A stretch of DNA of 35,845 nucleotides from NCBI RefSeq assembly GCF_018403665.1, contig NZ_BOVJ01000115.1, positions 1 to 35,845 on the forward strand. Reading direction: 5' to 3'. The position numbers and the translations under genes were made by a program. This DNA comes from Paenibacillus cisolokensis. Its GTDB lineage: Bacteria > Bacillota > Bacilli > Paenibacillales > Paenibacillaceae. The notes under the pieces were generated by a model that was not told the DNA's origin, did not search any database, and was given only the letters and a program-made list of their open reading frames with translations. Positions 25,215-34,764 of this stretch are shown here, in pieces (positions within the stretch are counted from its first letter, which is position 1; every line of letters begins with the position of its first letter).

Positions 25215-26647
25215 ATGCGCCGTAAACCGAAGAAGCTGTCCGGGATGCTGCTCCGCAACTACGTGTTTTTTTCGCTGTCGCTCGGGCTGAGCTTGATTGT
25301 GCTGTTGCTTTTTTTCGTGGAAAGGACAAACGGGCGGATGCCCGCCGGGGATATGTCCTTGATGCAAGCGCATGCGATCGTCCGTTCGGATCCGGCCGAC
25401 ATCCCGACGGATGCGATTGAAGCGGTGGGCGGCTGGGCGGAAATTCTCGACGAACGGCTGCGGATCGTGGAAATCAGGGGAGAGAAGCAGGACGGGACGG
25501 CAGCGTCTTATACGGAACGGGAACTGAACGCGTTATTTTACGATACGGCCGAAAATCCGTATTACACGTCCATCGCCCCGTTCGTCACGAATGCCGGAGA
25601 GCGGCGTTACGTCCTGGTCAGACTGCCGAAACAACAAGTAAAGGCGAACGTCGCGGTCTACGAGAGGACGGAGGGCAGTCAGGCGATTTTCTGGGGCGCT
25701 CTGGCCGAGACGGGGGCGCTGTTTGCCGTGCTGTTCGGGATCAACGTGTACGTATACAGCCGCTTGACCGCGGTCAGGCTGACGAACCCGTTAAGCGCGA
25801 TTGCCGCAGGCATACGCAGCGTGTCGGACGGACGGTACCATGAGCGGCTTCGCGTCGAGGCGAACTACGAGCTGGCGCAGCTCCAGGTGAGCTTTAACAA
25901 GATGGCGGAAAAGCTGGAGCAGGCCGAAGCGGACAATCGGCTGCTGTCGGAGAGCAAGCAGCGGATGCTCGTCCATATTTCGCACGATCTGAAGACGCCG
26001 ATCACGACGATCCAAGGCTACGTCGAAGCGCTGCAGCACGGCGTAATCAAGGACGAGACCGCACGACAGCGGACGCTCGGCCTCATCCACGGCAAAACGA
26101 AGCTGGTCGCCGAGCTGATCGACGACGTGTTCGAGCTGGCGAAGCTGGAGAGCCCGGACTATCCGGTCGCCAAGGAGGATGGCGATCTTGCGGAGTTCGC
26201 GCGCGAGATGGCCGTCGACTATTACGATCTGTTCGAGGAGAAGCGGTTTGTGTTCGAATGCGACATTCCTGCACGGGAGGTGGTCGTGCCGTTTAACGCG
26301 AAGCTGCTGTACCGCGCCGTCTCCAATCTGCTCGCGAACGCGCTGAAATACAACCCGCCGGGGACGCATGTGCGGCTGACGCTCGTCGACGGGCCGGAAG
26401 AAGCGCGCCTCGAGGTCGCCGACAACGGCGTCGGCATTGCCGCGGAGCTGCGCGACCGCGTCTTCGAGGCGTTCGCCCGCGGAGACGCCGCGCGCCAGAG
26501 AGACGGCGGCTCGGGCCTTGGCCTGACGATCGCCAAGCATATCGCGGAGAAGCATGGCGGCAGCCTCGCGCTGGACGGCGGCGGCGGGGGACGCGCTTTG
26601 CGCTGACGCTTCCGAAGGCGGGGAGGTGCGCTCGCTGGTCGCCGTAA
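25215..26647 (+). CDS. Membrane sensor histidine kinase, frameshift near C-terminus
   Basis: The kinase has membrane helices at about 12-34 and 155-177 around an extracellular sensor region, a HAMP linker, and a HisKA domain with the phospho-accepting His at about 257 (LVHISHDLKTPITTIQGYVEAL). The HATPase domain has the N box NLLANALKYNPPG, EVADNGVGIA and GGSGLGLTIAKHIAEKHGG. The final frame is broken: adding one G in GGGGG at 26586-26590 gives GGTRFALTLPKAGRCARWSP and a stop at 26645-26647 (about 477 residues), a normal kinase ending. It pairs with the OmpR-type regulator, which it follows without a gap. Confidence 0.92.
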
Positions 26648-26801
26648 GCCATTCCGGCTGGCCGACCAGCCCGAGGAAGAAGTCGCCGATTTTGAAGCGC
26701 AAGCTGGATGAGCTGAACGCGATAACCCGATACGCGTGAGCTCCGCCGTACGGCGGAAATTCGGTCATCCGTTGCCGTGCAATAATAAAGGAAAATAAGA
26801 G

Positions 26802-26831
26802 CAGGAGTTCTGGACAGGGACTCCTGTTTTT
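26802..26831 (+). terminator. Rho-independent terminator after the kinase gene
   Basis: CAGGAGT (26802-26808) pairs with ACTCCTG (26820-26826), an 11-nt loop between, then five T (26827-26831). Loop end and right arm resemble the terminator at 15019-15052. From 26648 to 26801 nothing else is seen. Confidence 0.85.
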
Positions 26832-26915
26832 CTATGCTTCGGCTTTCCGTCCCGGTTCGCGCATCGTTCGTTCGGCATGCTCAGCCATGCTCAGCATATG
26901 GCCGGCCCGGCCGTC

Positions 26916-26968
26916 TTGACACGTTTTCCGTTTCATGCCACAAATGAATACACAGCTTGCAAAGCTGT
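26916..26968 (+). promoter_or_regulatory. Promoter and inverted repeat before the esterase/two-component operon
   Basis: TTGACA (26916-26921) and CACAAA (26939-26944) are 17 bp apart; the -10 is poor, so an activator or weak activity is likely. ACAGCTT-GCA-AAGCTGT (26952-26968), a perfect 7-bp inverted repeat, sits on the expected start site and is a candidate operator. Confidence 0.45.
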
Positions 26969-26993
26969 AACCTTTTGAGGAGGGATTCATCGA

Positions 26994-27893
26994 ATGAGTC
27001 AGGAGCAGCGGGAAAAATTGTATGCCATGCTCGGCGATCTGCCGCCGAAATCGGCCTTGACGAGCAAGCTCGTCGCCATCGAGGACAGGGAAACGTACGT
27101 GCTGGAGAAGCTGACGCTCGGACTGAACGGCATTGAACCGGTGCCGGCTTATTTCGTCAAGCCGAAGCATGCGGAAGGCCCGTATCCGGTCGTTCTTTTC
27201 CATCACTCCCACGGGGGAAATTATCGGTTGGGGAAAGACGAGCTGATAAATGGAAACGTTTACTTGCAGCATCCGCCATATGCGGAAGCGCTTGCGAGAC
27301 AAGGATATGCGGCGCTGGCGATTGACGCCTGGGGGTTCGGAGAACGAAGCGGCAGAAGCGAAAGTGAAATTTTTAAAGAGATGCTTTGGCGCGGACAAGT
27401 GATGTGGGGGATGATGGTGTACGACAGTCTCCGGGCGGTCGAATACGTGACCGGACGGGCGGATGTAGATGCTGCCCGAATCGGCACGATCGGCATGTCG
27501 ATGGGAAGCACGATGGCGTGGTGGACCGCCGCGCTGGAACCGCGGATTCGCGTATGCGTGGACCTGTGCTGCCTGACCGACTTTCAGGCTCTGCTCGAAA
27601 CGCGCGGACTGGACCGCCACGGCATCTATTATTACGTCCCGGGCCTTCTGAAGTCGTTCACGACGGCATCGATCAATGCGCTTATCGCGCCGCGTCCCCA
27701 TCTCAGCCTGGCGGGGATTTACGATCCCTTGACGCCGGCGGCCGGGCTCGACCGGATCGAGGCGGAGCTTGACCGGACATACCGGCAGCTTGGCGCGCCG
27801 GAAGCCTGGAAACTGCTCCGCTATCCGACCGGCCATTACGAGACGGCGGAGATGAGGGCGGAGGCGATGGCTTTTCTGGCCAAGTGGCTGTAG
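26994..27893 (+). CDS. Alpha/beta hydrolase, dienelactone hydrolase/acetyl esterase-like
   Basis: The 299-residue cytoplasmic hydrolase has the nucleophile elbow GMSMGS (about residue 165-170), a catalytic-type Asp in GIYDPLTP and His in [10 protein letters not shown] near the C-terminus, and the strand/oxyanion motif [18 protein letters not shown]. It resembles prolyl oligopeptidase/dienelactone-type esterases that often deacetylate plant polysaccharide fragments. GAGGAGGG precedes the ATG. It heads an operon with a YesM-like kinase (27 bp further on), which suggests a role in use of the polysaccharide sensed by that system. The substrate is not known. Confidence 0.85.
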   Translation: MSQEQREKLYAMLGDLPPKSALTSKLVAIEDRETYVLEKLTLGLNGIEPVPAYFVKPKHAEGPYPVVLFHHSHGGNYRLGKDELINGNVYLQHPPYAEALARQGYAALAIDAWGFGERSGRSESEIFKEMLWRGQVMWGMMVYDSLRAVEYVTGRADVDAARIGTIGMSMGSTMAWWTAALEPRIRVCVDLCCLTDFQALLETRGLDRHGIYYYVPGLLKSFTTASINALIAPRPHLSLAGIYDPLTPAAGLDRIEAELDRTYRQLGAPEAWKLLRYPTGHYETAEMRAEAMAFLAKWL

Positions 27894-27920
27894 CGGCGGC
27901 GAAGGCGAACGAGGAGGGAT

Positions 27921-29834
27921 ATGATGCGTGCCATTCGCCGTCCGCTGCCGATTCTGGCGCAACTATGGGCGGGAATGTTTCTGATTGCGGTGCTTGTGAT
28001 CGCGTTGACGATTTTTTCAATTACCGTTTCAATTCGCAGACGATGCTGAACCGGATGGCCGACAATACCCAGGAGTCGGTCGAGCAGCTTTCCGACAAGA
28101 TCGATGTGCTGTTGCGCCAGTACGACCAATTCACCCATCTCGTCGTATTCGACAGCCGGGTGCAGCGGACGCTCGCCGAAGCGGGATACGGCCGTGAGGA
28201 GCCGGACGCTGTCGGCTTGAACCGTTATCTCGGGGAAAGAACGCGCCATATTGCCGGCGACATGCTCATTCATCTGTTCGACACGGCCGGCCGCGCCTAT
28301 GCGTCGACCGACGCGCTGCAGCTGTTCTGGCGCAATTATGACGAAGTCGCCGCCATTTCGTGGTACGCCAAAATGGCGACGATGGACGGCCATATGCTGT
28401 GGGTATACGGGCCGGCATGGCGGGACGGGGAAATTCCGGCCATTATCGGGGCGAGAAAAATCAAAATGCGGACGACCTGCATATTGTCGGGGATCTGTTC
28501 GTCGTCGTGCCCGTGGACAGGATCAACCGGGTCATTGCCGAAACGCCGCCGCCGATCGAACGGAAAGTGCAGGTGATGGACCCGCTTGGCAACATCGTTT
28601 ATTCGACCGTCCCGGATGAGATCGGGACGGCCGCCGATATCGGGCTGTTCGCCAAATTCGCAGGCAGCGGGCCGCTCTTCTTCGACTGGACGACGCGGGA
28701 GGAGGGGCGGCGCGTCTACGTTACCTATGCGAAGTCGGCGTATTCCGGCTGGACGACGATCGCCTACTTCGACCGTGAGGCCGTGTATAGCGATACGACG
28801 CGTATGTGGGGCGCCGCGCTGCTGACGATCGCTTCGGGCGCGGCGCTGGCGCTCATTCTCGTCGGCTATTTCGCCTGGACGCTGACGAAGCCGATCCGGC
28901 AGCTGGCGCTTGGCATGAACCGGCTCGGCAGAGAGGGGGTGCGGCCGCTCGGCATGCGGTTCGCCAGCATGGAAATTTCGCTGCTGTACGCCAACTACAA
29001 CCGGATGCTCGACCAGCTGAAGGAGCTGATCGACCGGCTGTCGGAACAGCAGATCAGCGTACAGCGGGCGCAGCTGGTTGCGCTGAAGGCCCAGTTTCGC
29101 CCGCACTTTTTGTACAATTCGCTCAATTTGATTTATTGGACGATCGAGGACGGCAGACCCCGCGAAGCGCAGGACATGACGATTGCGCTCGGCGAGCTGC
29201 TGCGCTACAGCGTTCATCCGTCGTCCGAGCTTGTGACGCTGCGCGACGATCTCGACCAGCTGGAGCGGTATCTGTTTTTGCAGCGCGCCCGTTACGGCGA
29301 CCGTTTCCGCTTCGAGCTGGAGACGGAGGAAGGACTGGGCCGCCAGCGGGTGTTCCGCCTCATGCTGCAGCCGCTCGTCGAGAATGCGTTCCGCCACGGG
29401 CTCGAGCGGAAGCCGGAAGGCGATTGGCTGATCCGCGTCCGGATCAGGCGCATGGACGGAACGATGCACTGCACGGTCGAGGACAACGGGGCGGGCATGG
29501 AGGCCGGCCGGCTGAGAGCGCTGGAAGCGAGCATCGCTCTGGAAAGAAGGGAAGACGCCAACGCCGGCGGCATCGGGCTGTCGAACCTGCATCACCAGAC
29601 CCGCTCTTTTTCGGACCGCCGTACGGTTTGCGGCTGTTCGCCAGCCCGCTTGGCGGATTCGGCGTAACGTTGACGCTGCCGCTGAACGAAGACAAGGAAA
29701 CCGGCCAGGACAAGCTTATGCATGGCGGGCGGGCCGCCGGCGCCGGAAAGGAAGCGTACGGCGGCGAAGCCGAAGCCGGAGCGCGCGCTGGCCAAGCGGG
29801 GGAAGCGGAAGGGGGGGATGCCGATGATCGCTAG
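27921..29834 (+). CDS. YesM/LytS-type sensor histidine kinase, three frameshifts
   Basis: The membrane kinase (about 638 residues after repair) has an N-terminal helix (LAQLWAGMFLIAVLVIALTIF), a large extracellular sensor, a second helix (AALLTIASGAALALILVGYFAW) and a HAMP region. The His-kinase domain phosphate site is His about 396 in QFRPHFLYNSLNLIYW, followed by an ATPase domain (VENAFRHGLERKPEGDW, VEDNGAGM). Breaks are one T in T6 at 28012-28017 (restores LTIFFNYRFNSQTMLNR), one A in A5 at 28456-28460 (restores GARKNQNADDLHIVGDL), and one base at 29599-29612 (restores LHHQTRLFFGPPYGLRLF). It lies in an operon with a solute-binding lipoprotein and a YesN-like regulator. Confidence 0.88.
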
Positions 29835-31140
29835 GAAGGCTGCCGCCAGACTGCCGTCGCCGATGGCGCTGACGATGTGGATGACGCTGATGACGCTGAC
29901 GGCGCTTCTCAACTCCTGTATGCCGCAGGCTTCGCTGCCCGAACTCAAGTCGCGGCCGGAGCAGAAGACGCTTTCGATCTGGCTGTGGCAAGGAAACGGA
30001 ATGGAAAAGCTGATTGAAGATTATTCGCAGCTTAGGCCCGATATCGATGTCGAAACGGTGTACGTCCGGTATGAGGACGTCGTGCCCAAGCTGTTGTCCT
30101 CGTTTGCCAGCCGTTCGGGGGCGCCGGACCTCGTCCTGCTCGATGCGGACCAGATCGGCGAGGCTGAGGCGTTTCGCGGATATTTTCACAATCTGTACGA
30201 TTTCGGCGCCGACCGGAACCGGTATCTGGATTGGAAGCGGGAGCAGGCGGAACTGGACGAAGGACGGTTTCTGTTCGGTTTGCCGGCGGATATCGGCCCG
30301 GTGGCGATCGCGTATCGCCACGATCTGTTTGCCGAAGCCGGCCTGCCGTCCGGCCGCGAGGAGGCGGCGGAAGCGCTGAGCGATTGGGAAACGTTGGAGC
30401 AATGGGGTTTGAAGCTTCGCCGGGAGCTCGACGTGGCGTTGGTCGATAACGTGACGAGCGTGTACACGGCATCGTTGCACGAATACAGCACGCAGCCTGC
30501 GAGCCGGTCCGGCTCCGGGGAAACGGAAAAGGACGGCCGGCTGGCGCTCATCCGGAAAGCGTGGGATCGTGCCGTCAGATTCCACAGCCTCGGTCTGAGC
30601 GCCGGATTGCCGTCGCGGACGCCGGATTGGGCACGCGGCGCGGTTGAAGGCCGCTATGCGGCCGTCATCGGACCGTCATGGCTTCACGGGGCGATGAAGA
30701 CGAATGCGCCGGCAACGTTCGGCAAGTGGGACATGATCCGAACGCCGGAGGGGCCGTCGATTATGGACGGTACGTTTCTGGCCGTGCCGGCGACGAGCCG
30801 GTATCCGGAGGAGGCTTATGCGCTGGCGGATTGGTTGACGTCGCCGGATCGGCAGCTCGACGGGTTTCTGCAGAGCGGAAACTTTCCCTCTACCCCCCGA
30901 TTGTACGGTTCCCCGGAACTGAGCGGGCTGCAGGACCCGTTTTTCAACAATGCCCCGACAGGGCAAATCTACACATCCGCCGTGCTGCATTACCGGGGCC
31001 CGGCGATTCGAACGGAACAGCGCGTCCGTACGATCGAAGGGGAAGCCGCGGTCCGGGAGGCGCTGCGCCGTCTGGAAAGCGAAAACGCCGATCCGGAACG
31101 GCTGTGGGCGGAAGCGGAGAAACAGATCGCCGGTCATTGA
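29818..31140 (+). CDS. Extracellular solute-binding lipoprotein encoded between kinase and regulator
   Basis: The 440-residue lipoprotein has the signal MPMIARKAAARL...LTALLNSC, with the lipidated Cys at about residue 33, and a family 1 solute-binding fold (LSIWLWQGNGMEKLIEDYSQLRPDIDVETVYVRYEDVVPKLL, LPADIGPVAIAYRHDLFAEAGLPS, NFPSTPRLYGSP). It is clearly paralogous to the importer binding protein at 32460 (compare LPTDIGPMVLYYRADLFEQAGLPS and NFPSTPSVYGDE). ATG 29818 follows GGAAGGGGG and overlaps the kinase end; the frame is open to 29722, but that extension is Arg/Lys-rich and unlikely. Sitting between the kinase and regulator genes, it may present the sugar to the kinase instead of serving transport (inference). 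Confidence 0.9.
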   Translation: MPMIARKAAARLPSPMALTMWMTLMTLTALLNSCMPQASLPELKSRPEQKTLSIWLWQGNGMEKLIEDYSQLRPDIDVETVYVRYEDVVPKLLSSFASRSGAPDLVLLDADQIGEAEAFRGYFHNLYDFGADRNRYLDWKREQAELDEGRFLFGLPADIGPVAIAYRHDLFAEAGLPSGREEAAEALSDWETLEQWGLKLRRELDVALVDNVTSVYTASLHEYSTQPASRSGSGETEKDGRLALIRKAWDRAVRFHSLGLSAGLPSRTPDWARGAVEGRYAAVIGPSWLHGAMKTNAPATFGKWDMIRTPEGPSIMDGTFLAVPATSRYPEEAYALADWLTSPDRQLDGFLQSGNFPSTPRLYGSPELSGLQDPFFNNAPTGQIYTSAVLHYRGPAIRTEQRVRTIEGEAAVREALRRLESENADPERLWAEAEKQIAGH

Positions 31141-31152
31141 AGGAGGAATGCC

Positions 31153-32328
31153 ATGTTTACTGTACTTGTCGTCGACGACGAGCCGAACGTGCGGGCGCCT
31201 GTGCGGCGCATGCTGTCGCAGATGGAAGGCGCGGACCGGGTGCTGGAGGCGGCTGACGGGAAGCAGGCGCTGGAGCTGCTGAAGCGGCATGAGGTGCATC
31301 TTGTTATTACGGACATCCGGATGCCGGGAATGGACGGGCTGGCGCTGGCCGCCACGATTCGCGGCCGCTATCCGGACACGGAAGTATACGTGTTGACCGG
31401 ATATGCCGAATTCGAATACGCCCAGCGGGCGGTCGAGCACCAGGTATCGGGCTACCTGCTCAAGCCGCTTTCCAGACATAAGCTCGCGGAAGTGTTCGAA
31501 GCGGCCAGCCGCAAATACCGGCTCCGACGCCACTCCTATCAGGTCAATACGATCCGCAGCAAGGCGCTGCTGGAGAAGCGGGTACACGATCTGCTGCACG
31601 GCGTTCCGCTGCCGCAGTTTGACGAGGGGCTCATTCCGCCCTTCGAGCGCATCGCGCTGATCTCCTTTTCCACAAAAGATTTGCGGTCGTTCGGCGAAAC
31701 GTCGGTCCGCTCCTTCATCCGGAACGGCGCATACGACGCGTTCTGCAGGCTGGGCGTGCCCGTCGTTTGCATGGAAGAGCGGCTGGTGTCGATCGTGCTG
31801 TTCGCCGTCTCGTTCGACCGGGAAGCCTGGGACCGCCAGACGGCGGAAACATCCGCCTGGATGGAGGACAAGCTGCGATTGCCGATCCGGACCGGCTGCG
31901 GCGGGTCGACCCGGGAGCTCGCAGATCTCAGCCTGATGTATATCCGCAGCATGGTGAAGCTCGGTTTCACCGAGGTGTCCCGCCGCGGCTCCGAAGCCCG
32001 TTTGTCGCCTATCGTCCGCAGTTTGCTCGATTACGTGCGCAGCGAGTATGCCGGAAGCGCCTTGCTCGCCGATTTCGCCGAAGCCCGGCAGGTGAACGCC
32101 AATTATTTGAGCAACCTGTTTCATCAGGAGACGGGCATGACCTATACGCAGTATCTTACCCATTACCGTCTGACCGAAGCGAAGCGGCTGCTGCGCGAAA
32201 CGAATCTGAAAATCTATGAAGTGTGCGCGCTGACCGGCTACCGCGATCCGGCTTACTTCAGCCGTCTGTTCAAAACGGTCGTAGGCTTGTCGCCGAACGA
32301 TTACCGCCTCGGTACGCCAAATACCTGA
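31153..32328 (+). CDS. YesN-like response regulator with AraC-type DNA-binding domain
   Basis: The 391-residue regulator has an N-terminal receiver (VVDDEPNVRAPVRRML, phospho-acceptor Asp54 in LVITDIRMPGMDGL, conserved Lys in SGYLLKPLSRHKL). A middle linker of no recognised family follows, then a C-terminal double helix-turn-helix (DFAEARQVNANYLSNLFHQETGMTYTQYLTHYRLTEAKRLLRETNLKIYEVCALTGYRDPAYFSRLFKTVVGLSPNDYR). GGAGGAATGCC precedes the ATG, 12 bp behind the lipoprotein gene. It is the partner of the YesM-like kinase and probably activates the importer genes that follow. Confidence 0.94.
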   Translation: MFTVLVVDDEPNVRAPVRRMLSQMEGADRVLEAADGKQALELLKRHEVHLVITDIRMPGMDGLALAATIRGRYPDTEVYVLTGYAEFEYAQRAVEHQVSGYLLKPLSRHKLAEVFEAASRKYRLRRHSYQVNTIRSKALLEKRVHDLLHGVPLPQFDEGLIPPFERIALISFSTKDLRSFGETSVRSFIRNGAYDAFCRLGVPVVCMEERLVSIVLFAVSFDREAWDRQTAETSAWMEDKLRLPIRTGCGGSTRELADLSLMYIRSMVKLGFTEVSRRGSEARLSPIVRSLLDYVRSEYAGSALLADFAEARQVNANYLSNLFHQETGMTYTQYLTHYRLTEAKRLLRETNLKIYEVCALTGYRDPAYFSRLFKTVVGLSPNDYRLGTPNT

Positions 32329-32399
32329 CCAGTACAATTACCTAACAATAGTTCAAGAAATCGAAGATTCGTCATCTGTCGCCCCGGATGCCCGAAACC

Positions 32400-32405
32400 T
32401 ATACT
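32400..32405 (+). promoter_or_regulatory. Possible -10 of the second importer operon
   Basis: TATACT lies about 55 bp before the ATG of the second solute-binding protein, with no good -35 (best is TGTCGC), as expected for a promoter that needs the AraC-type regulator. A small hairpin, AGGCTT with AAGCCT (32414-32432), follows in the leader. Confidence 0.35.
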
Positions 32406-32459
32406 TTTTGTCAAGGCTTACTTCGCAAGCCTGTCGATCATAAGAGGGGAGTGTTGCGG

Positions 32460-33766
32460 ATGAAACGATCGGGAAGGCGCAAACCTTGGATGCTGGCGAT
32501 ACTGGTTATGGCGTTGCTGCTGTCGGCGTGCGGAAGCGGAGGCGATCCGGCGGATTCGGCCGGCGCCGAGCCGGAGAAGAGCGGCGAGAAAGTGAAGCTT
32601 CAGATGTGGTTTTGGCAAGGGGCGGCCTTCGAAAAATTATTCCGGAGTTCAACAGGCTAAATCCCGGCATCGAGGTCGTACCGCAAATTTACAAATGGGA
32701 GGATGCGCACAAGAAGCTGCTGACCGCCATGTCGGCCGGTTCGGGCGCTCCCGATATCGCGATGGTCGATATTTCGCAGTTGGACCAGTTTCTGAAATAT
32801 CCGGACAAGTTCTACGATCTGAATGAATTCGGGGCGCAGGAGCTGGCGGGCGACTATCTGGAATGGAAATGGAAGCAGTCCATGGTCGGGGACAAGCAGC
32901 TCGCTTTGCCGACGGATATCGGTCCCATGGTGCTCTATTACCGGGCAGACCTGTTCGAGCAAGCGGGCTTGCCGTCCGAGCCGGAAGAGGTGGCGGCGCA
33001 AATTCAAAACTGGGATCAATTTCTCGAAGCGGGCAAAGTGCTGAAAGAAAAGACCGGCGCCGATATTCTCTCCAACCCTTACGAGCTGTACGGCGCGATT
33101 CGCGATCAGGGCGACCAGCTCTACTTTGACGAGGAAGACCGGTTAATTATCGAGGAAAATCCGCAAATCAAGAAAGCGCTGTCGTACTACATCAAAGCGC
33201 GGGAAATGGGAATTGCCGGCGCCTACGATCAGAAGAACGCGCTCCCGGAATATTCGGCCGCGCTGAACTCCGGCAAGATTGCCACCTACATTTCGGCCGC
33301 CTGGGGACGCGGACATGTCGAGACGCGCGCGCCGGACACGAAGGGCAAGTGGCGTGCGGCGAAAATTCCCGAAGGAACGGGCAACATGGGCGGTTCGTTC
33401 CTGCTCATTCCGAAGGAAACGAAGCATGCGAAGGAAGCGTACAAGGCGATTTCCTGGCTGCTTGCTCCGGAGCAGCAGCTGGAGGTCGCGAAGCTGACGG
33501 GCAACTTCCCGTCGACGCCTTCGGTTTACGGGGACGAGCTGTTTACGAACCAGGGCTTTGAGTTCTGGGGCGGACAGAAGCTCGGCGTGCTGTTCGCCGA
33601 GGTCGCCAAGGACGTCAAGGTGCAGCGCAAAGGCCCCAATTACCAAACGGTGGAAGACATTATCAGCGACGGCATGCAGGCGGTTACGGTCGACAAGTCG
33701 AAGGACCCGGAAACGGAATTTTGGGCGCTTGTGGAGAAGGCGAAGACGAAGCTCCAGAACAAGTAA
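32460..33766 (+). CDS. Extracellular solute-binding lipoprotein of the second sugar importer, one frameshift
   Basis: The protein (about 435 residues after repair) has a lipoprotein signal (MKRSGRRKPWMLAILVMALLLSAC, Cys at 24) and a family 1 solute-binding fold (KLQMWFWQGAAFEKIIPEFNRLNPGIEVV, APDIAMVDISQLDQF, LPTDIGPMVLYYRADLF, MGGSFLLIPKETKHAKEAYKAISWLL). The frame breaks in the A5 run at 32632-32636; one added A restores AAFEKIIPEFNRL. ATG 32460 follows AAGAGGGGA. Two permease genes follow, so this is the transport receptor, while its paralogue at 29818 lacks adjacent permeases of its own. Confidence 0.91.
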
Positions 33767-33883
33767 TCAACGAAGCCGGCGAAAGCGGGCGGGCAAGGCT
33801 GGGAGCCGATATGCGGGTTCCCGTCTCTTGTCCGCCGCCGCTGACGCCTGTCCGATCCGAATTGCCGAAGGAGGGATGGCAGC

Positions 33884-34764
33884 TTGAAGGGATGGAGAAA
33901 ATACGCCGCTCCTTATGCGATGATTTCGCCTTTTTACCTTTTGTTTCTCGTGTTCGGGCTGTTCCCGATCCTGTTCTCGATTTACTTGTCGTTTCACGCA
34001 TGGGACGGGCTCGGGGAGATGAAGTACGTCGGCCTGCGCAACTTCCGGAATTTGCTTGCAAACGATCCGGATTTCTGGAAGTCGGTCGGCAACACGTTCG
34101 TCATCTGGTTTTATCGACGCTGCCGCAGCTGTTTCTGGCGCTTGTGATCGCCTTTCTGCTGAACGCGGCCTTTATGAAGTTCAAAGATTTTTTCCGGGCG
34201 GTCTTTTTTCTGCCGAACATTACTTCGATCGTGGCGGTGGCGATTATATTCGGATCGTTCTTCGGCACGCAGTTCGGCCTGATCAACAGCCTGTTTCAGG
34301 CGCTCGGGCTTGAACGGATCGACTGGATCAACGATACGTTCTGGGTCAAGGTCGCCATTTCCCTGATGGTCATTTGGCGCTGGACCGGCTATAACGCGAT
34401 CATCTATCTGGCAGGCTTGCAGGCGGTGCCGGGCGATCTGTACGAGGCGGCGACGATCGACGGCGCGAGCCGAACGCAGCAGTTTTTCCGCATTACGCTG
34501 CCGCTGCTCCGTCCGATCATTCTGTTCACCGTCATCCTCTCGACGATCGGCGGCATGCAGCTGTTCACCGAGCCGATGATTCTCGTCGGCAATACGGGAG
34601 GAGCGACCAAAGGCGGACTGACGCTCGTGCTTTACCTGTACAGCCAGGCGTTCGGCAATCAGCTGTTCGGCTACGCTTCGGCCATCGCATGGATGCTCTT
34701 CCTGATCATCGGCGTCTTCTCTTTTCTGAACTGGAAATTTATTTCGAAAGGGGAGACGCATTGA
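33884..34764 (+). CDS. ABC sugar importer permease, MalF/UgpA type, one frameshift
   Basis: The permease (about 293 residues after repair) begins MKGWRKYAAPYAMISPFYLLFLVFGLFPILFSIYLSF and has six predicted helices. Its EAA loop is DLYEAATIDGASRTQQFFRITLPLL. The frame breaks at TTTT (34109-34112); one added T gives NTFVIWFLSTLPQLFLALVIAFLLN. The likely start is TTG 33884, eight bases after AAGGAGGG; ATG 33876 is out of frame and stops at once. As in the first operon, no ATP-binding protein is encoded nearby. The stop shares one base with the start of the partner permease. Confidence 0.9.

Noticed and set aside
30676..32337. Long minus-strand open frame opposite the lipoprotein and regulator genes (553 codons)
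   Set aside because: It mirrors two confident plus-strand genes and shows no recognisable domain.
33721..33883. Upstream extension of the permease frame before 33884
   Set aside because: The open stretch overlaps the solute-binding gene in another frame; the real N-terminus lies in the frame starting at TTG 33884.
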